Part shown: positions 45,765 through 46,039 of the stretch, piece by piece
Position numbering within the stretch: position 1 is the first letter of the stretch
Layout of the letters: each line of letters begins with the position of its first letter
From: Bacteroidota bacterium
GTDB taxonomy: Bacteria; Bacteroidota; Bacteroidia; Palsa-948
Reading direction: 5' to 3'
DNA: 46,039 bases
NCBI GenBank assembly: GCA_023251625.1
Contig: JAHEYK010000009.1
Coordinates: 1 to 46,039 of the forward strand
Notes under the pieces: model-generated
Told to the model about the DNA's origin: nothing
The model's database searches: none
What the model saw: the letters and a program-made list of their open reading frames with translations, nothing else
Program-made: the position numbers and the translations under genes

Positions 45765-46039
45765 ATGAACATCCGTAACAACATCCTTGAAACTATTGGC
45801 AACACGCCACTCGTAAAGCTTAATAGCATTACAAAAGATATAAAAGCGACTGTACTTGCTAAAGTGGAAACATTTAATCCCGGCAATTCCATTAAAGACC
45901 GCATGGCGGTTAAGATGATCGAAGATGCGGAAAAGGCAGGATTACTAAAACCCGGCTACACAATTATTGAAGGCACATCCGGAAATACAGGAATGGGACT
46001 GGCAATTGCAGCCATTGTTAAAGGATATAAATGCGTTTT
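45765..46039 (+). CDS. Cysteine synthase / cystathionine beta-synthase family PLP enzyme, 3'-truncated by window edge
   Basis: [22 protein letters not shown]...[50 protein letters not shown]. Confidence 0.9.
   Translation, partial: MNIRNNILETIGNTPLVKLNSITKDIKATVLAKVETFNPGNSIKDRMAVKMIEDAEKAGLLKPGYTIIEGTSGNTGMGLAIAAIVKGYKCV

Overview
The window looks like a chromosomal segment of a Bacteroidota bacterium. Supporting signs are T9SS sorting signals, TPR/PD40/OmpA (PorE-like) proteins, FucP-type MFS and DUF1343 genes, and TAnnTTTG-type promoter boxes. I support about 41 protein-coding genes, one tRNA-Leu(CAG) and several hairpin terminators. Main blocks: (i) 0-10 kb, surface/envelope genes: tandem S74 tail-fiber-domain proteins, a gliding/T9SS-type protein, and two PorE-like OmpA proteins flanking a SpoIID protein; (ii) 10-30 kb, housekeeping genes (queE, folD, ffh, desaturase, ECF sigma, ndk, a large ABCG transporter operon, RRM protein, MFS, saccharopine DH, MATE, pckA); (iii) 30-35 kb, a DUF6089-like protein, queuosine precursor transporter, NUDIX, DUF1343/NamZ and an FtsX-like permease; (iv) 35.7-45.7 kb, a tightly packed minus-strand glycan biosynthesis operon. 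I found no CRISPR array, transposase, integrase or obvious defence system. The least explained signal is a set of short 'word-like' repeats and palindromes, about ten distinct families, concentrated between about 10 and 30 kb. They lie in intergenic gaps and also in frame inside at least four genes: the signal peptide of a PorE-like protein, an internal segment of QueE, saccharopine DH, and a small membrane protein. A degenerate partial copy of the tRNA-Leu 3' half, about 97 bp from the intact gene, carries one of these palindromes.
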